NCBI RefSeq assembly: GCF_004118675.1
Contig: NZ_SDHZ01000001.1
Span: forward strand, 1,426,001-1,490,000
Reading direction: 5' to 3'
From: Filimonas effusa
Lineage (GTDB): Bacteria > Bacteroidota > Bacteroidia > Chitinophagales > Chitinophagaceae
DNA length: 64,000 nt
The stretch's first letter is position 1. Each line of letters begins with the position of its first letter. Position numbers and translations under genes: made by a program. Under the pieces are notes generated by a model. That model saw nothing but the letters and a program-made list of their open reading frames with translations. It made no database searches and was not told where the DNA came from. Shown one piece after another: positions 36,801-45,009 of the stretch.

Positions 36801-37505
36801 ATGAGCGTTTCTATGTGTAGTACCGCCATTATACTGGCTGGCGGTCTTGGAACCCGGTTACGTTCCGTTGTTCCCGATCTTCCCAAATGTATGGCACCTA
36901 TTCATGGGCAGCCTTTTCTGCATTATGTTATAGCGCATCTGAAAGCACAGGGTATCGTGCATTTTGTTTTTGCCCTGGGCTACAAACATGAATATTTCCT
37001 GGATTACCTGGAGCGGACCTTTCCGGAAGGCAATTACACCTTATCGATGGAAGAAGCGCCGTTAGGCACGGGTGGTGCGATAAGACAGGCCTGCAGCCTG
37101 ATTAACGAAGAAAACGTGCTGGTCACCAATGGGGATACCCTGTTCAAAGGCGATATTCCTTCGTTGCTGCGCGTACATGAGCAATCGAAAGCGGATTGTT
37201 CGTTGTTGTTAAAGCCCATGCAACAGTTTAGCCGGTATGGGGTGGTGGAACTGTCGCCAGACGGGCTGATCACCAGTTTCAAAGAAAAACAATATTATGA
37301 ATCGGGGCTGATCAATGCAGGCATGTACCTGCTACGAACCCGTCGTTTTTTATCGGAGGCATTACCGGAGAAGTTTTCTTTTGAGAAAGACTACCTGGAG
37401 GCCTTTTACCGCAGCCGTATTATGTGTGGCGTACCACAGGATGCTTATTTTATCGATATTGGTATCCCGGCAGATTATGCGCGCGCGCAGGCAGAATTAA
37501 GTTGA
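36801..37505 (+). CDS. hddC: D-glycero-alpha-D-manno-heptose 1-phosphate guanylyltransferase (HddC-like)
   Basis: The 234-aa nucleotidyltransferase starts at ATG 36801 (ATG 36813 also possible). It has the N-terminal ILAGGLGTRLRSVVPDLPK loop, EEAPLGTGGAI and the metal-binding TNGDTLF. It would activate heptose 1-phosphate with GTP. Context with hddA, gmhA and gmhB supports GDP-heptose rather than another NDP-sugar, but nucleotide preference cannot be read directly. Confidence 0.88.
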   Translation: MSVSMCSTAIILAGGLGTRLRSVVPDLPKCMAPIHGQPFLHYVIAHLKAQGIVHFVFALGYKHEYFLDYLERTFPEGNYTLSMEEAPLGTGGAIRQACSLINEENVLVTNGDTLFKGDIPSLLRVHEQSKADCSLLLKPMQQFSRYGVVELSPDGLITSFKEKQYYESGLINAGMYLLRTRRFLSEALPEKFSFEKDYLEAFYRSRIMCGVPQDAYFIDIGIPADYARAQAELS

Positions 37506-37515
37506 ACTACAACGC

Positions 37516-38076
37516 ATGAATTATCAGATAGACAAAAGCTGGACCCTATTCCTGGACCGTGACGGTGTTATCAACCATGAGAAGGTGGATGATTATGTAC
37601 GCAATGTTGGCGAGTTCCGTATTTATGAAGGCGTTTTAGCATCCATTCCTGTATTCAACCAGCTTTTTGGAACGGTTGTAATGGTTACGAACCAGAAAGG
37701 CATAGGCAAAGGGCTGATGACAGTAGCAGATCTTGAAGGCATTCATAGTCATATGCTTGCGGAGATGGCACGTTTCGGCGGCGTCATCGATAAGATCTAT
37801 TACGCACCGGACCTGGACTCCAGCAGTTTTAACCGGAAACCCAATCCCGGGATGGCATTCCAGGCGCAGGCTGATTTCCCAACAATAGACTTTTCGCGCA
37901 GTATCATGGTAGGCAACAAGCTTTCGGACATGCAATTCGGAAGAAATGCCGGGATGCATACTGTATTTCTGGCAACCACCAATCCTGAAACACCTTATCC
38001 GCATCTACTGGTAGATGAACGATACGGGAGCCTGAAAGCCTATGCAGACCACCTGGCACCATTAATAAAAGCATAA
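37516..38076 (+). CDS. gmhB: D-glycero-D-manno-heptose 1,7-bisphosphate phosphatase (GmhB)
   Basis: The 186-aa HAD phosphatase has catalytic motif I FLDRDGVINH, motif II VTNQKGIGKG, a lysine/substrate segment RKPNPGM and motif IV MVGNKLSDMQFG. It removes the C7 phosphate before nucleotide activation. It follows hddC by 10 bp and completes the pathway. Confidence 0.93.
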   Translation: MNYQIDKSWTLFLDRDGVINHEKVDDYVRNVGEFRIYEGVLASIPVFNQLFGTVVMVTNQKGIGKGLMTVADLEGIHSHMLAEMARFGGVIDKIYYAPDLDSSSFNRKPNPGMAFQAQADFPTIDFSRSIMVGNKLSDMQFGRNAGMHTVFLATTNPETPYPHLLVDERYGSLKAYADHLAPLIKA

Positions 38077-38139
38077 AAGTGCCGGGGCAAATACCAGTTC
38101 GCCACAGCTTATCGTTGAAGATTGTAATTTCGGAGTAAT

Positions 38140-39195
38140 ATGAAGTATCTACCCCGCCTGATATGGGTTTGTTTGTTTGCAACCCTGGGAATCAATACCG
38201 TTCATTCACAAGGAGGCAGCCGTATAGTACGCAGCCAGGCATCGATGATGGAGGATTCGCTGAAGGTCATTGGCCAGACAATGGCTTATGACCAGAGCCC
38301 TATCAAACGATTTGCGGCAGACAGTTTGTTCATACGTGTGCTGGTGCGTGCTTTAAAATTACAGGGGTCGTTTCAATATCCATTCGATTCTGTAAGCATG
38401 ATATCGAAGTTATACCCGGCAGATAGTAGTTTCCGAATTTTTACGTGGCAGTTTGAAAGAGAAAGCTTTTATCGTCAGCGGGGGGCGATACAGATGAAGA
38501 CAGCGGACGGCTCGCTAAAGTTATTTCCCCTTATCGATGTTTCCGAGTTCACCAGTACGCCTACCGATTCTGTTCGTTCGAACCTGAACTGGATAGGCGC
38601 TATTTATTACAAGCTGATAGAGAAGCGTTATAACAACAAGACCTATTACACCTTGTTAGGACTCGATGATAACGAGTTCAGCACTACCAAAAAGTGGATT
38701 GATGTACTCACGTTCAACAGCAATGGCCAGCCTCAATTTGGCGGTCCCTATTTTGCTTATAAAAACGACAGTATAAAACCTGCGCAACCTGCATTCCGGT
38801 TTTGCCTGGAATATAAAAAGGACACACGTGCGCGGCTGAACTATGACCAGGATATGGATATGATCCTGTTTGATCACCTGGTAAGCGAAAGCAGTAACCA
38901 GAGCAAGAAATACACGCTTATTCCCGATGGCGACAGTGAAGGTTTCAAGTGGCAGAATGGCCGCTGGGAGCATATTGTAAAGGTCTTTAATTCAAGTCTC
39001 GAGGACGGGCAGGCGCCTGTACCTCTTCCTATCAAAGGCGATGGAGGGGCTTCGGATGAGAAGAAGTTATGGGAGCAGTCGCTAAGGAATATGGAAAAAG
39101 AGAAGGCGAAGGCGCAGGAACAGCAGCCATCGTCACAGAAGAAAAAGTTACAGCAAAACCAACGTGCAGATCCGAGAGAGGCTCCGTCGAACTAG
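38140..39195 (+). CDS. Secreted protein of unknown function
   Basis: The 351-aa protein has an N-terminal signal peptide (about 1-24, ending VHSQ). Residues about 60-285 look like a compact mixed fold with many aromatic residues (FRIFTWQFERESF, YYTLLGLDDNEF, GFKWQNGRWEHI). The last 45 residues are low-complexity Lys/Glu/Gln (EKEKAKAQEQQ). It resembles conserved hypothetical proteins of Bacteroidota; I do not recognise the family. It ends the nine-gene series, and a tandem repeat array starts 29 bp after its stop. Confidence 0.75.
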   Translation: MKYLPRLIWVCLFATLGINTVHSQGGSRIVRSQASMMEDSLKVIGQTMAYDQSPIKRFAADSLFIRVLVRALKLQGSFQYPFDSVSMISKLYPADSSFRIFTWQFERESFYRQRGAIQMKTADGSLKLFPLIDVSEFTSTPTDSVRSNLNWIGAIYYKLIEKRYNNKTYYTLLGLDDNEFSTTKKWIDVLTFNSNGQPQFGGPYFAYKNDSIKPAQPAFRFCLEYKKDTRARLNYDQDMDMILFDHLVSESSNQSKKYTLIPDGDSEGFKWQNGRWEHIVKVFNSSLEDGQAPVPLPIKGDGGASDEKKLWEQSLRNMEKEKAKAQEQQPSSQKKKLQQNQRADPREAPSN

Positions 39196-39224
39196 CCAAC
39201 GTTCCGGCCCGTAAAGACATTTTG

Positions 39225-39616
39225 CGGCGCTTCGACAAGAGACTTGCGACGCTTTGACAAGACACTTGCGACGCTTTGACAAGAGACTTGCGACGCTTTG
39301 ACAAGACACTTGCGACGCTTTGACAAGACACTTGCGACGCTTTGACAAGAGGCTTGCGACGCTTTGACAAGACATTTGCGGCGCTTCGACAAGAGACTGG
39401 CGACCTTTGACAAGACACTTGCGACGCTTTGACAAGAGATTTGCGACGCTTTGACAAGAGATTTGCGACGCTTTGACAAGAGATTTGCGACGCTTTGACA
39501 AGAGATCTGCGACCTTTGACAAGAGATTTGCGACCCTTTGACAAGAGACTTGCGACCTTTGACAAGACACTTGCGACCTTCGACAAGAGACTTGCGGCGC
39601 TTTGACAAGATTTTTG
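39225..39616. repeat. Tandem array of eighteen 21/22-bp units
   Basis: Eighteen head-to-tail units, fourteen of 22 bp and four of 21 bp (units 9, 14, 16 and 17 lack one base after CGACC), fill 392 bp exactly. Each has the core TTTGACAAGA or TTCGACAAGA between CG(A/G)C and (A/T)C(T)TG. Units 10-12 are identical, as are units 2, 4 and 5, which points to recent expansion or homogenisation. There are no spacers, so it is not a CRISPR. All three minus-strand frames are free of stops because no unit contains one, which creates long false ORFs. Confidence 0.95.
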
Positions 39617-39639
39617 CGGCGCTTCTGCGCCATTATCAT

Positions 39640-39790
39640 GAAAGCCGCTTTTTTTTAGCAAAAATGACGCTGCGGTGCTTTTTTACGCCATTTCAAGGAT
39701 GCTCTTAGGAAGCTTTAGAGAAGCTTTAAGGATGCTTTAAAGTTGCTTCAGGCGTACGTGCTAATCTTATTAGCATTGCTAAAAAAAAGA
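39640..39790. repeat. GCTTT-rich intergenic module (second locus)
   Basis: Follows the tandem array. It holds a T-run with TTTAGCAAAA (39649-39663), a block of AAGCTTTAGAGAAGCTTTAA-type repeats (39697-39748), and a hairpin TGCTAAT/ATTAGCA (39759-39775) followed by an A-run. The stretch 39711-39738 matches 6266-6294. The same three parts occur at 6179-6330 in the reverse order. Confidence 0.65.
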
Positions 39791-39819
39791 CGGGGCGGAA
39801 GTGTGATATCAACAATCAT

Positions 39820-39852
39820 AAAAAAAGGGCTGACCATTGGTTTGGCCAGCCC
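39820..39852 (-). terminator. Terminator of lepA
   Basis: On the minus strand GGGCTGGCCA pairs with TGGTCAGCCC (one G-U) around a 6-nt loop and is followed by TTTTTT. It starts 28 bp past the lepA stop. Confidence 0.85.
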
Positions 39853-39880
39853 GGAAGAGAGAACTTTATTACGACGCCAA

Positions 39881-41665
39881 TTAGTCGAGTTTCAGTACTG
39901 CGAGGAATGCTTCCTGCGGCACTTCAACGCTACCGATCTGGCGCATACGTTTTTTACCTTCTTTTTGTTTTTCCAGCAGCTTACGTTTACGGCTGATATC
40001 ACCACCATAACATTTAGCGGTTACGTCTTTACGCATAGCGCTGATATTTTCCCTTGCTATTACTTTAGCACCGATAGCGGCCTGGATGGCGATCTGGAAC
40101 TGCTGACGTGGTAATAACTCTTTCAGTTTTTCGCAGAGTTTGCGGCCAAAATCCTGTGAACGGGAGCGGTGGATCAATGCGCTTAAGGCATCCACTTTTT
40201 CGTTGTTCAGGAGGATATCCATTTTTACGATATCAGCATCGCGGTAACCAATGGGAGAATAGTCGAATGACGCGTAACCGCGTGTCTGGCTCTTGAGCTT
40301 ATCATAGAAATCGAATACGATTTCTGTGAGTGGCATTTCGAAAATGAGTTCGACACGTGTAGGAGTCAGGTAAGACTGGTTCATGAGGAAGCCTCTTTTA
40401 CCCAGGCAAAGCGTCATGATATTACCGATATAATCGGGAGAAGTGATGATCTGTGCTTTGATAAAAGGTTCTTCGATCTTGGCCAGCTTGGTAGGATCGG
40501 GCATTTCGGAAGGGTTGTTCACCACAATTTTATCGCCTTTACTTGAGTGGGCGATGAAACTTACGTTGGGAACCGTGGTGATGACCGTTTGATTGAACTC
40601 GCGTTCGAGCCTTTCCTGGATGATCTCCATGTGGAGGAGGCCCAGGAAACCGCAGCGGAAACCAAAGCCAAGGGCCTGGGAGGTTTCGAGTTCAAAGGTG
40701 AGGGAAGCATCGTTCAACTGCAGTTTTTCCATACAGTCGCGTAATACTTCGAAGTCATCGGTGCTCACCGGGAAGATGCCGGCAAATACCATGGGTTTCA
40801 CCTCTTCGAAGCCCTGGATCATTTCGCCGGGGTTGTTGGCAAGTGTAAGGGTATCCCCTACTTTCACTTCCTTGGCGTTTTTGATACCAGTGATGATATA
40901 ACCTACGTCGCCGCAGCGCACTTCTTTCTTTTCTTCCATGCCCAGTTTCAGGATACCTACTTCATCGGCTTCGTAGTCTTCACCTGTAGCCAGGAAGCGG
41001 ATCTTATCGCCTTTGCGAATGACGCCGTTGAGGATCCTGAAATAGATGATGATACCTCTGAAGCTGTTGAATACGCTATCGAAGATGAGCGCCTGCAGGG
41101 GAGCTTCTTCCGAGCCTGTTGGCGGCGGGATACGTTCTACGATGGCGGTAAGGATTTCTTCGATACCGATACCGCTTTTACCGGAGGCCAGCAGGATATC
41201 TTCGTCTTTACAACCGATAAGATCGATGATCTGATCTTTTACTTCGGGAATCATGGCGCCGTCCATATCAATTTTATTGATAACGGGTATGATCTCGAGG
41301 TCGTTGTCGATGGCGAGGTAGAGGTTACTGATGGTTTGCGCCTGGATGCCCTGGGAGGCATCGACGAGTAGAAGGGCGCCTTCGCAGGCTGCCAGTGCGC
41401 GGCTTACCTCATAGCTGAAGTCAACGTGACCGGGCGTATCGATCAGGTTAAACACATAGTCCTGGCCTTTGTGTTTATAATTGATCTGGATAGCGTGGCT
41501 TTTGATGGTGATGCCTTTTTCCCTTTCCAGGTCCATATCATCCAATACCTGGTTCATCATATCCCGTTCACCAATGGTCTTCGTGTGTTCGAGTAAACGG
41601 TCTGCCAACGTACTTTTCCCGTGGTCAATGTGTGCAATAATGCAAAAATTCCGAATATGCTTCAT
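39881..41665 (-). CDS. lepA: Elongation factor 4 (LepA)
   Basis: The 594-aa translational GTPase starts at ATG 41665 (a TTG 18 bp upstream is unlikely). G1 is [10 protein letters not shown]3 DTPGHVDF and G4 NKID. The order is GTPase domain (about 1-180), domain II, EF-G-like III and V, and the LepA-specific C-terminal domain ending in [16 protein letters not shown]. It back-translocates stalled ribosomes. It lies 43 bp after tpiA on the same strand. Confidence 0.98.
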   Translation of the reverse strand: MKHIRNFCIIAHIDHGKSTLADRLLEHTKTIGERDMMNQVLDDMDLEREKGITIKSHAIQINYKHKGQDYVFNLIDTPGHVDFSYEVSRALAACEGALLLVDASQGIQAQTISNLYLAIDNDLEIIPVINKIDMDGAMIPEVKDQIIDLIGCKDEDILLASGKSGIGIEEILTAIVERIPPPTGSEEAPLQALIFDSVFNSFRGIIIYFRILNGVIRKGDKIRFLATGEDYEADEVGILKLGMEEKKEVRCGDVGYIITGIKNAKEVKVGDTLTLANNPGEMIQGFEEVKPMVFAGIFPVSTDDFEVLRDCMEKLQLNDASLTFELETSQALGFGFRCGFLGLLHMEIIQERLEREFNQTVITTVPNVSFIAHSSKGDKIVVNNPSEMPDPTKLAKIEEPFIKAQIITSPDYIGNIMTLCLGKRGFLMNQSYLTPTRVELIFEMPLTEIVFDFYDKLKSQTRGYASFDYSPIGYRDADIVKMDILLNNEKVDALSALIHRSRSQDFGRKLCEKLKELLPRQQFQIAIQAAIGAKVIARENISAMRKDVTAKCYGGDISRKRKLLEKQKEGKKRMRQIGSVEVPQEAFLAVLKLD

Positions 41666-41708
41666 ACTATAGTTAAGCTGCAAAGATAACTAAACTAAGG
41701 GCCTCCGC

Positions 41709-42470
41709 CTATTTCAGGCCATTAATAATAGTTGAAAACTCTTTGGCGATAAGGGAAGCGCCGCCTACGAGGCCGCCGTCGACATCGGGCTGGCCGAAGA
41801 TTTCGGCTGCGTTGGCTGCTTTTACGCTACCGCCGTAGAGGATAGAAACGTTTTTGGCTACGTCGGCGCCGTATTTATTGGCTAATTCGGCCCTGATATG
41901 CGCGTGCATTTCCTGTGCCTGTTCGCTGGTGGCGGTTTTACCGGTACCGATGGCCCAGATTGGTTCGTAGGCGATCACCACTTTCTGGAGCTGTTCGGCG
42001 GACAAATGGTACAGAGATGCTTCCAACTGTTTGGCAACGAAGTTGTTCTGCGTACCAGCTTCCCTTACCTGGAGGGGTTCGCCACAGCAGAAGATAGGGG
42101 TCATATTATATTCGAGAACGATATTTACTTTTTCGGCGAGGAACTGATCTGATTCCTGGAAATATTCGCGGCGTTCGGAGTGGCCCAATACGACCCATTT
42201 AATACCGAGGGACTGGAGCATTTCTACCGAGATTTCGCCGGTATAGGCGCCGGATTTTTTGCTATAACAGTTTTGCGCGGCTATAAAGACGTGGCTTTTT
42301 CCTGCTACTTTTTGCTGTGCCATTGCCAGGTAAGGAGCCGGAACTGCGAAAACGACCAGGCGGTTGTGGTTCAGCTGGTAAGGCTGAGCGAGGATCTCGT
42401 CCAGTAAAGTTTCACCCTGTTGCAGGGTTAAATTCATTTTCCAGTTGGCTGCTGCAATTTGACTTTTCAT
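41709..42470 (-). CDS. tpiA: Triosephosphate isomerase
   Basis: The 253-aa TIM barrel interconverts dihydroxyacetone phosphate and glyceraldehyde 3-phosphate. Visible are ANWKMN (Asn/Lys of the active site), GHSERR (catalytic His), AYEPIWAIGTGKTA (catalytic Glu and mobile loop) and LYGGSVKAAN with DGGLVGGASL binding phosphate. Length is standard. Confidence 0.98.
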   Translation of the reverse strand: MKSQIAAANWKMNLTLQQGETLLDEILAQPYQLNHNRLVVFAVPAPYLAMAQQKVAGKSHVFIAAQNCYSKKSGAYTGEISVEMLQSLGIKWVVLGHSERREYFQESDQFLAEKVNIVLEYNMTPIFCCGEPLQVREAGTQNNFVAKQLEASLYHLSAEQLQKVVIAYEPIWAIGTGKTATSEQAQEMHAHIRAELANKYGADVAKNVSILYGGSVKAANAAEIFGQPDVDGGLVGGASLIAKEFSTIINGLK

Positions 42471-42513
42471 ACTCTTATGTTATTCTGTTTTGAATTCGAA
42501 GACTGCGCCTATG

Positions 42514-43683
42514 CTATTGCAAAAGGTGCTCAAAGATATGTTTCAAAATGCGAGATTCCTGTTCTGAGAGTGCATGGTGTTTCATTTTTTTCCAGTTGGC
42601 GATATCCTGCAAAGCTTTTTCAAATTCATATCGGGTGATCCCCTTCATGCCCCAGGTAAATGCGGGGACCACTTTAGGCGTAAGACCTTCGCCGAAGACG
42701 TTGGCGCAGCACCCGATAACGGAGCCGGTATTGATGGCTGTGTTGATGGCTGTGCGGCTATAATCGCCCATGACAAGGCCGCATTTAAAACCGGCGAGGA
42801 TGAACTTGCCGGTGGCGTGGTGCCAGATCTTTACTTCTCCCCCTGTGTTTTTAACGTTGCTGTTGGTAGTACCTGCGCCCATGTTACACCATTCGCCAAT
42901 GACAGCATCTCCGAGATAACCGTCGTGCGCTTTATTGCTATAGCCCTGCATAACGACATTTTTGATTTCGCCGCCAGCGGTGCAGGCGGGTCCCAATGAA
43001 GTGGCGCCGTAGACCTTCGCCCCCATTTTCAACACCGTTTTTTCACCTATAAACAAAGGTCCTCTCAACAATGCGCCTTCCATGATAACAGCGCCTTTGC
43101 TGATGTAAACCGGTCCGGTGGCGGCGTTGATGGTAGCAAACTCCATTTCGACGCCTTCTTCGACAAAGAGGTTGTTTTCGCCGAGCACTTTATTAGACGC
43201 GGATATTGCCGCGGCAGTTTTACCATTGGTAAGCAGTGGAAAATCAGTTCTGGCCCAGGTATCGTTCCACATAAATATTTCCCATGGGTACTGAAGATGC
43301 GTGACGCCTGTGCGGGTGACGACGTGGTGCAGGTGCGGGGAAAGCGCCGCCATGGAGAAGGCATTTTTGCCCAGGTTAAAACGGCAGGCAATGAGTCCCA
43401 TTTCGTCTTGCAGCGCTTCGCCTTCGGCCAGTTGAAGGATGCTGTGGCGCAGTTGTTCATCGGGCAATACGGCGGCGTTGACAAAGAGGTGAGTTCCGGG
43501 TGCAGCCAGGGGATATAATGGCTGCAGGTATTCGCTGGTAAGGACAAAGACCTGCTCCTTACTCCAGTGCTGCCATCGTTGCTTTATGGTGAGCATTCCG
43601 AGCAGCAGATCGGCGACAGCGCGGGTTTGGGTAAGGGGGAACAGGCTTTCCCTGCCAGGCGGATCAAATAATATAATGCTCAT
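42514..43683 (-). CDS. GlmU-like sugar nucleotidyltransferase-related protein
   Basis: The 389-aa protein starts at ATG 43683. The N-terminal half (about 1-170) starts IILFDPPGRESLFPLTQTR, which aligns in style with a nucleotidyltransferase fold but lacks the GGxGTRL loop. The C-terminal half (about 180-340) is a left-handed beta-helix of hexapeptide repeats (VYISKGAVIMEG, AVIGEWCNMGAGTTNSN). Proteins of this shape occur throughout Bacteroidota, annotated as GlmU family. Acyl- or nucleotidyl-transfer activity is unproven. It probably shares a transcript with tpiA and lepA. Confidence 0.85.
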   Translation of the reverse strand: MSIILFDPPGRESLFPLTQTRAVADLLLGMLTIKQRWQHWSKEQVFVLTSEYLQPLYPLAAPGTHLFVNAAVLPDEQLRHSILQLAEGEALQDEMGLIACRFNLGKNAFSMAALSPHLHHVVTRTGVTHLQYPWEIFMWNDTWARTDFPLLTNGKTAAAISASNKVLGENNLFVEEGVEMEFATINAATGPVYISKGAVIMEGALLRGPLFIGEKTVLKMGAKVYGATSLGPACTAGGEIKNVVMQGYSNKAHDGYLGDAVIGEWCNMGAGTTNSNVKNTGGEVKIWHHATGKFILAGFKCGLVMGDYSRTAINTAINTGSVIGCCANVFGEGLTPKVVPAFTWGMKGITRYEFEKALQDIANWKKMKHHALSEQESRILKHIFEHLLQ

Positions 43684-43819
43684 ATGTGTAAAGCTTGTTT
43701 GCCGTAAAGTTATTATATGAAAACAATTCACCTATTTTTGCGGCTTTCAAAAAAACAGGCAGCCGGGCAAGTACAGGCATGAAATTCGTAGCAGCCCATG
43801 CATAAATATAATCGTTGAC

Positions 43820-44983
43820 ATGAAAGTGGTTGGTGTTTCTTTAGGTGTATTGTTATTATGTTTTGCAGGATTTGTTGCATGTAACGAGCAGGCAGCCAGT
43901 AAAAATGCCTCCCTGCTGGGCGGAATTGCGAATGAGCCGAGTGATTTTACGTTTGCACCGCTGACACCAGGCCAGGTTAATTATTATCATCACAGAATAG
44001 AATCGGCTGTTCCCGCAATACTGGGGAATAATTTCAGCGGCGCCATACTGGTAGCCAAGAATGGAGTAGTTGTGTATGAGGACTACAGGGGTTACAGCAA
44101 TACCCGCACGAAGGAAGCCATTAATGCGAACACTCCCTTTCACCTGGCATCTGTTTCCAAGACCTTTACCGGTACTACTGTTCTGAAGCTCTGGGAGCAG
44201 GGACGTTTATCGCTGGACGATTCATTACAGCATTATTTTCCTGCGTTTCCGTATTCCGGCATTACTGTTCGCATGTTGTTAAGTCACCGCAGCGGCTTAC
44301 CTAATTACCTGTATTTCCTGGACAAGGGATGGAATAAAAAAGTAAAAGCCACCAACGAAGATGTGTTGAACTGGATGATCACCAATCGTCCGAGGCCCGA
44401 TAACAACCCCAACCGGAATTTTCATTATTGCAATACCAATTATGTATTGCTGGCGATGATCATAGAAAAAGTGACGGGCATGGCCTATCCGCAATACATG
44501 AAAGACAGTGTATTCACCCCTTTGGGGATGAACCACAGTTTTGTGTTTTCGATACGGGATACCAGTCAATATGTACCTACTTATATTGGCAACATTCCTT
44601 ATGCTATGGATCACCTGGATTGCACCTATGGCGATAAAAATATTTACAGTACTGTGCAGGATCTTCTTTTGTGGGACAAGGCATTGTACCAGCATCGTTT
44701 TGTACATGCTGCGACGCTGGATAGTGCGTTTAGGCCACAAAGCAACGAGCGCAAGTCGATGCATAATTACGGACTTGGCTGGCGGCTGTTCATCAATAAC
44801 CAGGATACCATTATATATCATAACGGGAAATGGCATGGCAGCAATACAGTATTCACGCGCCAGGTGCAGGATACAGCCACCATCATTGTATTGGGCAACC
44901 GGTACAACCGTGCTATCTACCAGGCGAAGAAACTTGGTGATATATTCTCGGGCCATCAAGACAATAATAAGTTAGAAGAATAG
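43820..44983 (+). CDS. Serine hydrolase of the class C beta-lactamase type, lipoprotein
   Basis: The 387-aa protein has a lipobox FVAC (C21). The beta-lactamase/DD-peptidase-like domain (about 55-370) shows SxxK as S111-V-S-K114, YxN as Y203-C-N205, and a third HxG-type motif in YHNGKWHG. It is probably a periplasmic or surface D-aminopeptidase, carboxypeptidase or esterase; substrate is not evident. It lies 26 bp before the NAD(P)HX repair gene. Confidence 0.88.
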   Translation: MKVVGVSLGVLLLCFAGFVACNEQAASKNASLLGGIANEPSDFTFAPLTPGQVNYYHHRIESAVPAILGNNFSGAILVAKNGVVVYEDYRGYSNTRTKEAINANTPFHLASVSKTFTGTTVLKLWEQGRLSLDDSLQHYFPAFPYSGITVRMLLSHRSGLPNYLYFLDKGWNKKVKATNEDVLNWMITNRPRPDNNPNRNFHYCNTNYVLLAMIIEKVTGMAYPQYMKDSVFTPLGMNHSFVFSIRDTSQYVPTYIGNIPYAMDHLDCTYGDKNIYSTVQDLLLWDKALYQHRFVHAATLDSAFRPQSNERKSMHNYGLGWRLFINNQDTIIYHNGKWHGSNTVFTRQVQDTATIIVLGNRYNRAIYQAKKLGDIFSGHQDNNKLEE

Positions 44984-45009
44984 AGGTTGCAAAATTGTAC
45001 ATTCGTTCC

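Noticed and set aside
39225-39616. CRISPR array
   Set aside because: Units are directly adjacent with no unique spacers and no cas genes nearby; it is a plain tandem repeat.
39032-39661. Minus-strand repeat protein gene of about 209 codons
   Set aside because: Open only because the repeat unit has no stop in any minus frame; two other frames are equally open, and it overlaps a well-supported plus-strand gene.
44297-44959. Minus-strand open frame of 220 codons within the serine hydrolase gene
   Set aside because: Antisense reading without recognisable motifs; the sense strand has SxxK and YxN.
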